From Hemerocallis citrina (lineage: Eukaryota > Streptophyta > Magnoliopsida > Asparagales > Asphodelaceae): DNA of 64,000 bases. The DNA is taken from assembly GCA_017893485.1 (NCBI GenBank), contig CM030361.1, forward strand, positions 142,786,941-142,850,940, written 5' to 3'. Below, one piece after another: positions 36,297 to 46,710 of the stretch (position 1 is its first letter; each line of letters starts with the position of its first letter). The translations under genes were made by a program, and so were the position numbers. Below the pieces are notes generated by a model that was not told the DNA's origin, made no database searches, and was given only the letters and a program-made list of their open reading frames with translations.

Positions 36297-36690
36297 AGGA
36301 TAGGGGACCTCATATTTATTGAGGAATTTTCCTCATATTGAGTTGTTGTACATACATAGTGGGACTCTATATAGACGATCTGCACTGGTCATCATATTCC
36401 TTATTACGTAAGATGCATGTGTACAAAAATTAAACTTGTTTGGAAGCTTCTTACCCAATTATCGCATCATGCAATTTGTTCTGTTATTGAAAAGCCGTTC
36501 ATTGCGACCACTTGAAACATGATTAAAAAACATCCAAACAAGTTAATTTTATATACACATAGATATCATGACATATAAATCAATGTGAACAAAGTCGATC
36601 GTTCATTATAGGTTCCATCGTGTGTATACAACTACACTATATGAGGAAATCACCTCATATTAGTATAAGGTTCCCTATCTCATCTATTAT
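36297..36690. mobile_element. Candidate MITE with ~60-bp inverted ends
   Basis: The block from about 36297 (GGATAGGGGACCTCATATTT) pairs in reverse complement with the block ending near 36682 (ATTAGTATAAGGTTCCCTATC), including a shared TTGTTGTACATAC / GTGTATACAACTA part. No coding potential. Exact ends and target duplication are not resolved. Confidence 0.5.
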
Positions 36691-37069
36691 ACAGAGATGT
36701 AAAGTAATAGAAAAAATTGTTGACTTTTTAGTTGACATGTGATCTAGTTTCTGTTAATGCTAAACCATGTACGACCTCTTTTCAAACTAGACTTCTAATG
36801 ATAAACTTCTACTCGAAATCATAGCTTTTACCTCGATATATTTATCATTCATTGTTTCCTTAAGCAACATTTGATGTTTTCAACCAAGGTTACTGAACTT
36901 GAGTGCATCTGATAAACTATGTTTATATCTATAATTGCAGTAAATTATCTTCATTAGATGCTTTTTCTTCAAATTTTCAATAAATCCTCAAATTCAACTT
37001 TAAAATGATGAGATATCTTTTTTGATGAACAGACCAGCCTGACAAACTAGTACCTTTTGTGAAAGAGCC

Positions 37070-37411
37070 ATGGCAAAGCATCACCCTGATCTGATAATGT
37101 GCCGTAAGCAACCCGGAATCGCTATTGGGCGTTTGTGCGAGAAGTGTGATGGCAAGTGCGTGATCTGTGACTCCTATGTGTGACCCTGCACGTTGGTGAG
37201 GGTTTGTGATGAATGTAACTACGGTTCTTTCCAGGGCCGCTGTGTCATTTGTGGAGGGGTTGGTATCTCTGTGCGTACTACTACAGCAAGGAGTGCACTC
37301 AGCACTCAGCAGGAGAAGGATCGTGATGGATGCCCTACGACCGTCAACTTGGGCAGCGCCAAAACTGATCTCTTCTATGAGCGCAAGAAGTACGAATTCA
37401 AGAAAAGATGA
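37070..37411 (+). pseudogene. PHF5A: PHF5A/Rds3-like SF3b subunit retropseudogene
   Basis: ATG at 37070; intronless and close to the normal length of about 110 residues. It encodes the small zinc-finger protein of the SF3b complex that recognises the branch site in pre-mRNA splicing. Visible: [63 protein letters not shown] and [16 protein letters not shown] at 37181-37183 stands where the family has Arg before PCT, and an indel cluster after GGVGIS garbles the next zinc-binding segment before the frame returns. Absence of introns suggests a retrocopy, though introns of the parent were not checked. Confidence 0.9.
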
Positions 37412-37505
37412 TCTATAAGCTTGCTGCATTTGAATTTTCTACTATTTGTACTAAATTCATACTACTCTTTGGTCAGATTTAGCAGAATCTATAACCAGCA
37501 GAAAT

Positions 37506-37645
37506 TGTTAGAATTAGGGATACGAAAATATTCTTTATTATTGATTAATTAAACTGAGTACAATAAGACTCATACATATAGGAGAGAATAGAAGACTAAA
37601 CTGATACATAACCAATATGGGACTAAACTAATATATCATCTAACA
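37506..37645 (-). repeat. TRIM-like 3' LTR
   Basis: 140-bp LTR, near identical to 39119-39258, so the insertion is fairly young. Confidence 0.9.
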
Positions 37646-37939
37646 CCTGCTCTCAAACTCAAATTAGTTCAAGCAACAAGAGTTTGGAATACTGACGATG
37701 TTCATGTGGAACGAAACTGTGGTGCAGTGACGGCGCTTGATGGCGCATGTGACGGAACTGAGAAGTAGAGTGTTGTGGAAGAAAGTAGTGATGCCGCACT
37801 GTTGAGATCTTACCCGAACAGTGGCGGGATCTCCATATCCCGATCTGTGATGGAATCTCACCCCTGACTTGAGACATAGTCGATGCTGTGGGATATCATC
37901 CCTGAACTGAGAACTGGATGCTGATAACACCCTCTCCCG

Positions 37940-38065
37940 AACTCAAGATCGATCAACCGGAGTGAGTTGACGATCACGATCAATCAACCGGAGTGAGTTG
38001 ACGAATTTTTTTATTTTTATTTTTTCGAACGCAAGATCGATCAACCGGAGTGAGTTGACGAAATT
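37940..38065. repeat. Short direct repeats in TRIM interior
   Basis: Three copies of TCAACCGGAGTGAGTTGACG at about 37952, 37982 and 38042, spaced about 30 and 60 bp. Confidence 0.8.
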
Positions 38066-39118
38066 TTTTTTTTTGGGTGAAAAACAGCAACAACACATTC
38101 GATCTGCAAAGGGCACACAACAACAAACAGCCAGCACCCATCCGAACAGCAAATACATCTGATGGGATCTCATCATAGATCGTGAAGAAAGGAACTTGAA
38201 CATCATATGAAATACATTTGGTGGGATCTTGCAGAGTCTTCCTCCGTCTTCTTCGTCGATCCGAGGCCACTTCGATGGCTTCTCATCCTCAGGGACGGAG
38301 AGGATCACGGATTCAAGGAAGTCGGCGAGAAGTCGGTCTTCTTAGACGTCGTAATTCGTCATGGATGGTGGTGGAGGTAGAGGAGGGGGGATTTCTTGGG
38401 AGCAGCGGTCGAGGAGGTCGTCGACGAGTAGGGGCGGTGACCACTGGAGGAGTGATTGGTCGATTAAGGAGGAGAGAGAGAGGGTTTGGAGGGATTTGGG
38501 GAGGTCGTCGTGGAGGTCTGGCGAGCAGCGGATGGGGGATATGGAGACAGCGAGGGGGACTACGGATTTGGAGGCCTCCACCTTCGAACGGGGTCAGGCG
38601 TTCGAAGACAGGCCTCAGGCGAGATCTCCGCCGAGAAGATCGGCGGAGGTTGACGGCGGGTCTCCGGTCTGGTCAACGGCCGGAGCCATCTCAGAAGTTG
38701 GATCTGGATTTTTTTTTTCTGAAATTGCGAAAGAGGGGGTTTTTTTTTTCTTTTACGGGACTGGGATTTGGGTAGCCATTTTTGTTGAAAATTTTGGTGA
38801 GAGGTTGAAGATGCCGAGGTCAGAGGGAATTCGCCATAGTTGGTTGGAGATATTAGGGTTTTGAAGAGAAATAGAGAAGTAGGGTTAGGGTTTGAGGGTT
38901 TTGGAGATTTGGGATTAGGGTTTTGGAGAGGTAGGTGATGGCGGCTAGGGTTTGTGGTGTTGATTGAGGGAGAAGGAGATTAGGGTTTTAGTATTTGATC
39001 GGGAGTGGAAGAGAGTTGTCGGAAGGTGGAGTGATTCTAATGAAGACGAGAACCACTCCACCTCAACGACGAGAATAAAATTAGTATAGACCTTATAAGA
39101 TTATTAGCTCTGATACCA

Positions 39119-39258
39119 TGTTAGAATTAGGGATAGAAAAATATTCTTTATTATTGATTAATTAAACTGAGTACAATAAGACTCATACATATAGGAAAGA
39201 ATAGAAGACTAAACTGATATATAACTAATATGGGACTAAATTAATATATCATATAACA
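39119..39258 (-). repeat. TRIM-like 5' LTR
   Basis: 140-bp LTR; the primer site abuts it at 39118. Confidence 0.9.
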
Positions 39259-39404
39259 GAAATGATGTACTCAAACTCATTCTGATACACAAATTGTCAT
39301 TCTGTTTTGATGATAAAATGATCAGAAAACAGCTCTTCTTGTCGAACCGAGAATCAGAGTGAGTCTGATGTCGTCTTGCTCTTTTTAAATCCAGATATAT
39401 ACCG

Positions 39405-39600
39405 GATGACGTAGCTCTAATTTCTGTGAACGCTTGCAACAGTTGGGAAATATACACTTGAGTGGAACCATAAATGTCATTCACTATAACTCTGGAAACC
39501 TATGTAGCTCTAATTTCTGTGAACACTTGCTACAGTTGGGAAATATACACTTGAGGTTGACCCACAAATGTCATTCACTATTACTCTGGAAACCTATCCA
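39405..39600. repeat. ~90-bp tandem duplication
   Basis: The block from GTAGCTCTAATTTCTGTGAA through CTCTGGAAACCTA occurs twice (about 39411-39496 and 39502-39594), with small differences. Confidence 0.85.
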
Positions 39601-39627
39601 TACTGAAAAACTTCAAGTTTATGTTCA

Positions 39628-39846
39628 GCTTACAACAAACCTAAGAGTGCTTATGCTCGAAGAGAAACACATGGAAAGTTTAGGAGAAAATTAAAATTTC
39701 AACAGCCATTTGATAAACTCATTAGTTATGTATTAGATTTGATTGCAAATTCCGCAATTGACGAGTACACAGATGACGACAATGGCCAACTATCACAGGG
39801 GGAAAAAATCAACTTGATTCATTGCATCGGTTTTATTCAACAGTAA
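39628..39846 (+). pseudogene. Exon-like fragment of unrecognised gene
   Basis: One reading frame is open from about 39628 to a splice-like AACAG|TAAGA at 39840-39846. It encodes protein-like sequence with charged, non-repetitive composition (KFRRKLKFQQPFDKLISYVL, then NSAIDEYTDDDNGQLSQGEK). I do not recognise the family. A second piece may lie at 46769-46872 beyond the gypsy insertion, which would place that element in an intron. Could be a host gene relic; function not assigned. Confidence 0.35.
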
Positions 39847-39942
39847 GACTTTTTACATTCATGCAATTCCTTTATTATGGAAGGAATGCATGTATTCTTG
39901 CTAGACCAAACAAATCAATAAACATATGAACAACTAACTAAG

Positions 39943-40524
39943 TGTTGCTGCTGATTTCGGTGTGAGAGCAAACAGATGAATTTGTGGATTCTTGAAGAAA
40001 ACAATAAAGCAAACCTGTTGACCTGTTGACCTTCACCGATGTGTTGACTTGGTCTCTTGCCGCTGCTGCGAATCTGCAAAAAGTGCGAGACACCGGGATG
40101 GATCCCGGCGACGCACCCTCCGACGCTCTTGTCAGTAATCTGAATGATTAAGAAAGAATTTTTATTGGAAAAGTATTGATTACCTGGTAGTGGGGGGAGA
40201 GGAGTTTTTATAGTCGCCTTTAGAAATCCGTTTCGAGACAAGAACATATCTCTACTTCCCGGTGTGAATGGATAGAAGCGGTTAAGATCACTTCTTAGGG
40301 ATAATTATGAATTTGAATTCTTCTTTATCCTTCTGAACTGGTTTGTAACGGGTTGGGACCCGTACCCAATAAGACAGATTCGTTTATGGGTTATTGGGCT
40401 TTGAAGAAAGACCTTGTTTCCATTTCAGACTCGTTTGTAGGTGAAATTACCGTTTTACCCTTGAGCTTTAAGATTCGTGTCCGATTTGAACGGTCTCGAT
40501 TTAATCTCATTTTTAGCCATATCA
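39943..40524 (-). repeat. Non-autonomous Tat 3' LTR
   Basis: 582 bp; plus-strand ends TGTTGCTGCTGAT and AGCCATATCA. Minus-strand TATA (TATAAAAA) at 40212-40205. Three TTGAC W-box cores cluster at 40017-40050. Confidence 0.95.
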
Positions 40525-41300
40525 CTAGCCCCCCACTCCTGGAGACTGAGTTCTACAGTCTTTAAGGAGTAGTTTTGTTGGTCTAATGGCGTACGGGATT
40601 TTATTGGAGTTCTTAAGGGAGTTCGGATCTTGCTTGAGGTGTAACGGTGTTATTTTGAGCTTGTAAAATGCCCAAAATTATTCTCAGATTTTTCTGGATT
40701 TTTTGTGATTTTTCCAGATTTTCCTGAATTTTTCCTCACTTTTTTGATTTTTTTATTCATTTTCCGAATTAAATAATTAATTATCGAAAATATTAATTAA
40801 TTATTCTAATTTAATAATTATATTTTTCAGAATTTTAAAATTATTTCCTGAATTAATAATTATTTTTAGAATTTTTAATTAATTTTTTTCGATTTTTAAA
40901 TATTTTTTCGGATTTTTTTAAATTATAAACTCAATTAAATAAATAAATTAATTAATTAAATATTACCTGGACACGTGACGCATTTCTGGACGTCGATCAT
41001 GATCAGATGGCGTGCACTGCAAAGCAGATCATTTTCTGGACACGTGGCACGTTTCTGAGCGTCGATCATGATCAGATGGCGTGCATCGCAAAGCAGATCA
41101 TTTTCTGGACACGTAGCGCGTTTCTAAGCATCGATCGTGTCGTGGCGCGAATTTTGAGATGATCGGACGGTGCGTGTGGATCGGCAGTATTTTTCTCCAC
41201 ATGTGCAGCTCGGAACACCTTTTGCTCGGAATCAAGTGCCGACCCACTAGATGCTGACACGTGGCCGGTCAACGTTGACCGTTGACCGCCATGTGGCACC
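40525..41300 (-). other. AT-rich block and 69-bp repeats
   Basis: 40690-40960 is almost pure A/T with ATTAATTA runs. At 40968, 41037 and 41106 a 69-bp unit repeats, each with an ACACGTG/GTAGC G-box-like start; the first two have the palindrome GATCATGATC. At 41266-41279 GGTCAACGTTGACC is a perfect 14-bp palindrome with two W-box cores. No coding feature. The counterpart in the other copy is at 61935-62714. Confidence 0.7.
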
Positions 41301-41529
41301 CTGATTTTTATTTTATTTTTCTTTTTCTCCTTCCCGCCCAACTCTTTCTCTCTTCTTTCTTTCCTTCTTCTTCACCTTCTACTCTGTTTCGCTCCCTCCT
41401 TCTCCAATGTTTTCGACTGAGGCTTCCGACCCCGCCCCTCACCCCTTCCTCGACCCTAGCAGTGCCCCTGACCTCACCTCCTCTCCTACCTCATTTGGCG
41501 AGGAGCTCGGCCGGGCTTTGACGAGGAGG

Positions 41530-42370
41530 CGTTAGCGAGGGGAGCTTAGGTGACGAGCGGAGTGGTCGAGCTCGGCGAAGTCAGAGGTTGGAAGTAAAGC
41601 TCGGAGGTGAGCTTCGGAGTTGGCGCTCGGCATTGTGGAGCTCGAAGGAGAGGAGCTCGGTTCGATGAGTTCAGCGAGGAGCTTCGGAGCTTGATAATTG
41701 GTCGAGCTCGGAGATAGTGGAGGTGGTCGGAGCTTTGACGAACGATCTCGACGAGTGGAGTGGAGCTCGTCAGAGGTGGGGCTCGGCATGGCGAGGAGCT
41801 CCGGAGCTTGATAATGGGTCGAGCTCGGAGATAGTGGAGGTGGTCGGAGCTTTGACGAACGAGCTCGACGAGTGGAGTGGAGCTCGTCGAAGGTGGAGCT
41901 TGGCACCGCGATGAGTTCGGAGCTTGATAATGGGTCGAGCTCGGAGATAATAGAAGTGGTCGGAGCTTTGACGAACGATCTCGATGAGTGGAGTGGAGCT
42001 CGTCGGAGGTGGAGCTCGGCACCGCGATTGGTTCGGAGCTCATCGAAGAAGAGCTCGACATTGTGGAGGAGGTGAGGAGCTTGAAGCTCGGTGATGGAGC
42101 TGTTCGGCGTTGGAGCTTCGAGAGTAGCGCTCGGCGGTAGCTCGAGCTCGGTGAAGTCGACGATAGTGGAGCTAGCCGATGGAGGAGGAGCTCGGTGTCG
42201 AAGGGAGCTCGTCGGAGGTGGAGCTGTGAGCTCTGCGGTGGAGCTCGGAGAGAGAGAGCTGCGCATGGGGAGCTCAGCAACAGAGCTCTTGGGCTCGGCG
42301 GCGGAGGCAGCTGGCGATGAAGGGGGGTGCTCAAGTTTTGGTGAGGAGAGGCCACTGGAGCTCGGTTGTT
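41530..42370. repeat. GAGCTCGG-rich region with ~117-bp repeats
   Basis: GAGCTCGG-type octamers recur throughout. A unit of 116-117 bp is repeated at 41704, 41821 and 41937, including GTGGTCGGAGCTTTGACGAA. Both strands stay open for over 200 codons only because the octamer lacks stops; Ser/Leu/Pro-rich frames here are not supported as genes. Confidence 0.8.
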
Positions 42371-43280
42371 TGAAGAAGAAGGTGATTTTTTTTAATTTTT
42401 TTAATTTTATTTATTTATTTTTGTGTTCTGATTGTTTTTGGCGGGAACTCGGAGAAGAAGGTGACGTAGGTATGGAGTTCGGGTTTGGATCCCTAACGGG
42501 TCCAAACCCGGCCCGCCGACCCCTCTTTTTTTTTTGGTCGTCGAATTTGAGCCGTGGATCGCGTTTGTGCACGAATTTCGAGGCAATTTTTTTTGCCATT
42601 TTGCAGCTCGGTAGCTCAGTATCTCGGATTTCAGATCCGAGCTACGTGGCTCCATCTGGACTGTTGATCACGATCGTGGCACGAATCACGAGACAAGAGG
42701 CTCAGATCACGAGAAAACGTGATCTTGTTATTTTGTGGTCGTGGCGCAATCTAAGCAGTTTGATTGTGATTAGACGCGAATCATGATGATGAAGTCGGTT
42801 TTCTTCAATATGCAGCTCGGAATGCAAGTTGCTCGGGTTGCAGATCCGAAGTACGTGACGAGATCTGGACGGTTGATCACGATCACGGCGCGAATCACGA
42901 GGCGATAGTTTTTGCCATTTTCTCGCTCGACACAGCTGTATTGCGATCCACTTTTCTGGTGCTAAGGAGGTCCGATCGGGGCGTGCGACCCCTCGTTTCG
43001 AAGCTAACTCGAAGATCTACAACTTCTCTTTAGGAGTGGAATGAAGATTCACCCTTCTTCATGGTCAAAATAATCCTGCAACATCCTTGGATTTTCGAAG
43101 AGGAGCTCCACTCCTAGGAGCGAAGGAGATGGGCCAGGAAGATCCTTGTAAGGGCCATGGGAAGATCCATTCTTGGATGTGAGTGCAAGGAGCAACTCCT
43201 GAGGAGTTCTAGCTCGGAGTCCATTGAGAGGAAGAGCACTCGTGAGGCGAACGGAGTGAAGAACATCACAAGGCTCTATG
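42371..43280 (-). other. Internal non-coding region of the Tat relative
   Basis: No gene. Several stretches match 60350-61150 of the other copy in reverse complement, for example the block around TCGAAGCTAACTCGAAGATC at 42998-43017. Confidence 0.6.
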
Positions 43281-43560
43281 AGAGAGCCATTTGGGAGACG
43301 AGTTTGAGGAGCAACTCTAGGAGAGAGTTGTGAGCTCCGAACTCGTTGAGAAGATGTCCGCTTTGGAGGCGAGCGGAGCGAAGAGCTTAGCTCTAGGAGA
43401 GAGCCATTTGGGAGACGAGTTTGAGGAGCAACTCTAGAAGAGAGTTGTGAGCTCCGCGCTCATTGAGAAGAGGTCCGCTTTGGAGGCAAGCGGAGCGAAG
43501 AGCTTGGCTCTAGGAGAGACCCATTTGGGAGACAAGTTTGAGGAGCAACTCTAGGAGAGA
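43281..43560. repeat. 117-bp tandem array A
   Basis: Units begin AGAGAGCCATTTGGGAGACG at 43281, 43398 and, diverged, 43515. The related array in the other element is at 59970-60340 in opposite orientation. Confidence 0.85.
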
Positions 43561-43960
43561 GTGGTGAGCTCCGAACTCGTCATTTAAGAGAGATTCAATG
43601 GTTGTGGGAGCAGTTCCGAATGGCGAACCACTTCTTACCCGCTTATAAGCGAGTAATTTGAAGCGGAATCGAGCCAAATGTTGGACTCCGAACTCATCGT
43701 TTAAGAGAGATTCAACGGTTGTGGGAGCAGTTCCGAATGACGAACCACTTCTTACCTGCTTATGAGCAAGTAATTTGAAGCAGAATCGAGCTAAGTGTTG
43801 GACTCCGAACTCGTCGTTTAAGAGAGATTCAACGGTTATGGGAGCAGTTCCGAATGGCGAACCACTTCTTACCCGCTTATGAGCGAGTAATTTGAAGCGG
43901 AATCGAGCCAAGTGTTGGACTCCGAACTCGTTGTTAGAGGGATTCAACGGTTGTGGGAGC
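43561..43960 (-). repeat. 117-bp tandem array B
   Basis: Units start at TTCAAYGGTTGTGGGAGCAG at 43594, 43711, 43828 and 43943. On the minus strand it matches the 214-bp array of the 14.7-kb element (GGAGTCCAACAYTTGGCTCG, TTCGCCATTCGGAA), so both elements carry the same repeat family in the same place and orientation relative to gag. Confidence 0.9.
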
Positions 43961-44352
43961 AGTTCCGAACTCGTTTTTTGAGCTTAGTAAGTTGCGGGAG
44001 CAGCCATGTAGGAGAAGCTGGACTTTGAACTCACCATTTAGCGAGTCGTGACTCGGAGAGATAGAGATGAAGCAAGAGCAATAATAGCAATAATTTTTAA
44101 TGAAAAAATGTAAAGTTTTATTGAAATAAACTAAGTGGCCGCTTCAATAAGGCGAGCCATTATTACATGCTATTAGCCGGGTTACAAGCATCGGCCTTAT
44201 TGAAAAACAAGATCCTACTTCTACGATAAGGTGAAGGCCTCTTGGGAGGAGCTGGGTTCTCCCTTCATTGGACCTCCTTTGATGAGGTGAAAGACGGCCC
44301 CAGGTTCTGAGTCTTGAAGCTCGGCGGGCCTCTCTGTTCGTTTGTAGGCTCC

Positions 44353-46057
44353 TCAGAGGAGAGGCACGACCCCATCTTTTTGGACGAACTTGGTCAGGTA
44401 TCCCCGCTGTATGAGTTCTTCGATATCCTCATTGAGAGCCCGACAATCATCCGTGTCGTGACCGTGGTCCCTGTGAAAGCGACACCACTTATCCTTGTTC
44501 CTCTTCTTGCCAGGTGTATTCATTCTAGGGGGAGCGCGGAGTAGCCCTTCCTTGTCCACCTCCATAAGAACTTCTAATATATTAGCAATGAGGGGGGTGA
44601 ACTTCTCAAAACGGGGAGTCGGACGGCGCTGGCCATTGCCATCCTTCTGAGATTTTTAGGACCCCTCTTCGCTCGTATTCTTCTGTTTGTTCTCGGAAGA
44701 TGATTCTTCAAGAGTAGGGGGGTTGAGAGTCTCTTCCACCCGTATGTACTTTTCCACCCTAAGTAGGAATTCTGAGAAGTCCCGATGAGGTTTCTTGGCA
44801 AGGGACTTCTTGAGGCGAGCATTAGTGACGTTGCGCTCGAATGCGGCAGAGGCTACTGATTGGTTGAGGGAGGAAATGGACCGGACTTCGGCGGTGAAGC
44901 GTCGAACGTAATCCCTTAGGCGTTCACCCTTTTCTTGGTTGAGGTCACCAGAGATACATTTGTTTTTTCGGCCCGGCGGTTACTCACGAAATGAGTAAGG
45001 AAGAGCCATTCGAACTGATCGAATGAGAAGATGGAGGCTGGAGCGAGTCAAGAATACCATTCTCTCACAGGCCCCTTCAGCGTGGCAGGAAATATCTTGC
45101 AGAGGAGGGCATCTGAAGCATGGTGGATCATCATGAGAGCTTTGAAACTCTCTATGTGATCCGCGGGGTCCGACTCCCTGATATATGACTCGAAGTGAGG
45201 CGGCTTGAAGTTTTCCAGAACGGGGACCTCCATGATGGTGCGGGAGAATGGAGGTCTGCTCGGGCGGAGGTTTATCGCCCGTTGCTCTTCTTCCCTGTCA
45301 ATTCGACCAAGGCGCCTCTCTATCTCGTGGAGACGGCGGTAGACTGAGTCTTCTCTTTGATCATATCTTGTCGAGTCCCGGAACTCATCTTCATACGAGG
45401 GTGGACTGAGGCTGTGGCGATGGTAACTTAGAGATGGACGACGACCGGGAGTGTAAAGGCGGTGGCTCATAGCTGGCTCATCAGTAGGTGGCCTCTAGTC
45501 GTTATTTGGGACGATATTGAGGGCCCGTAAGACTGCCGCTTGGAAGTCTTGAAGATCTGCCCTTGTAACTGGTGCCTCTCCAGCTTGGTGGTCCCTATGT
45601 ATGGCTCGGCTTACTGGAGAATGAGTTCTCCATCGATGATGCTGAGGGTACTCTCTTCGCCTCCTCGGGAGAGGAGATCTTCTAGTCCTCGGTCGGCGGG
45701 AGGACCGGACTCTTGAGGCCCCTGGGTGCTCAGGTTGATGGACTCCCGCAAGGGCTCGCCATCTATTCAGGCGAGTTCGGAGGTCGACCCCCTTTTGACG
45801 GTCGGCAATCACTTGACGAAGATCCCGCTTGAGAGGGCTTTAAGAAGCCATAGATTCAACTGAAGGATTGAGACCCGCGACATGGTCATGAGGAGGATAT
45901 TGCTTCGGACGACTCTGACGAGAGCCCCCTGGGCAGCCCCCCGAGACCCTGGAGGAGCCTGTTGAGGAGGAGCACCTTGAGCTGGACGAAAGAGAAGAGG
46001 AAGAGAAGTGGTTCTTCTGCTGGAGACCGCTGCCTTCTCCTTCTGTTTTGGATGCAT
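44353..46057 (-). pseudogene. gag: Gag of non-autonomous Tat element, broken
   Basis: Homologous to Gag of the 14.7-kb element across most of its length but in fragments: 46057-45809 (MHPKQKEKAAVSSRRTT), 45812-45495 (Arg-rich), 45470-45048 with RPPFSRTIMEVPVLENFKPP and TLKGPVREWYS, and 44565-44353 with the Cys/His motif CRFHRDHGHDTDDC. Stops and frame changes separate them, including TGA-like breaks after EWYS and a frame change near 44570. No protease or pol follows; the frame ends at 44353. The protein would have packaged the RNA; this copy cannot make it. Confidence 0.85.
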
Positions 46058-46106
46058 GACTTGAAACTAGTCTCGCTGATGAAGTTAGGTCGGGTTGCTT
46101 CTTCGT

Positions 46107-46125
46107 TTCCCACAGACGGCGCCAA
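46107..46125 (-). promoter_or_regulatory. Primer binding site, non-autonomous Tat
   Basis: Minus strand TTGGCGCCGTCTGTGGGAA next to the 5' LTR; differs by two bases from the site in the large element. Confidence 0.7.
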
Positions 46126-46127
46126 TT

Positions 46128-46710
46128 TATTGCTGCTGATTTCAGTGTGGAAGCAAACAGATGAATTTGTGGATTCTTGGAGAAAATAATAAAGCAAACC
46201 TGTTGACCTGTTGACCTTCACCGATGTGTTGACTTGGTCTCTTGCCGCTGCTGCGAACCTGCAAAAAGTGCGAGACACCGGGATGGATCCCGGCGACACC
46301 CTCCGACGCTCTTGTCAGTAATCTGAATGATTAAGAAAGAGCTTTTATTAGAAAAGTATTGATTACCTGGTAACAGTGGGGAGAAAGAAATTTTTATAAT
46401 CGCCTTTAGGGAACTGTTTCGAGATAAGAACATATCTCTACTTTCCGGTGTGAATGGATAGAAGCGATTAAGATCACTTCTTAGAGATAATTATGAATCT
46501 AAATTTTTCTTTATCTTTCTGAACTGATTTGTAACGGATTGGGACCCGTGCCCAGTAAGACAGATCCGTTTATAGGTTATTAGGATTTGAAGAATAACCC
46601 GGTTTTCATTTCAGACCCGTTTGTAGGTGAAATTACCGTTTTACCCCTGAGCTTAAAAATTCATGTCCGACCTGAACAGTCCCGATTTAATACCATTTTT
46701 AGCCATATCA
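46128..46710 (-). repeat. Non-autonomous Tat 5' LTR
   Basis: 583 bp, homologous to 39943-40524, with a mutated terminal CA (TA in plus reading at 46128-46129). Three TTGAC cores at 46202-46234. Confidence 0.95.

Larger units (their letters stand above)
37506..39258 (-). mobile_element. TRIM-like LTR element
   Basis: 140-bp LTRs at 37506-37645 and 39119-39258, both beginning TGTTAGAATTAGGGATA on the plus strand and ending TAACA. Exact duplication GAAAT on both sides (37501-37505, 39259-39263). On the minus strand the primer site TGGTATCAGAGC directly follows the 5' LTR (39118-39107), and the 3' LTR is preceded by GTTTGAGAGCAGG. The 1.47-kb internal region has no pol. Minus-strand frames inside are not recognised. 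Confidence 0.9.
39943..46710 (-). mobile_element. Non-autonomous Tat gypsy, gag only
   Basis: 6,768-bp element on the minus strand with duplication CTAAG (39938-39942 and 46711-46715). LTR ends, primer site, polypurine tract and gag resemble the 14.7-kb Tat element, but protease, RT, RNase H and integrase are absent: gag is followed within about 200 bp by tandem arrays. It would need proteins from a relative. Not a simple internal deletion of the first element, because its 3' region (40525-43560) is largely different. Confidence 0.9.

Noticed and set aside
38218..38864. Two Gly/Arg-rich plus-strand ORFs of 185 and 167 codons
   Set aside because: They overlap in different frames within the interior of the TRIM-like element, antisense to its transcription; composition is low-complexity.
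41532..42355. Ser/Leu/Pro-rich ORFs of 244 and 269 codons on the minus strand and an ORF of 231 codons on the plus strand
   Set aside because: They overlap each other in different frames within a GAGCTC-rich repeat region of a non-autonomous element; low-complexity composition and no homologous frame kept in the second copy at 60620-62090.
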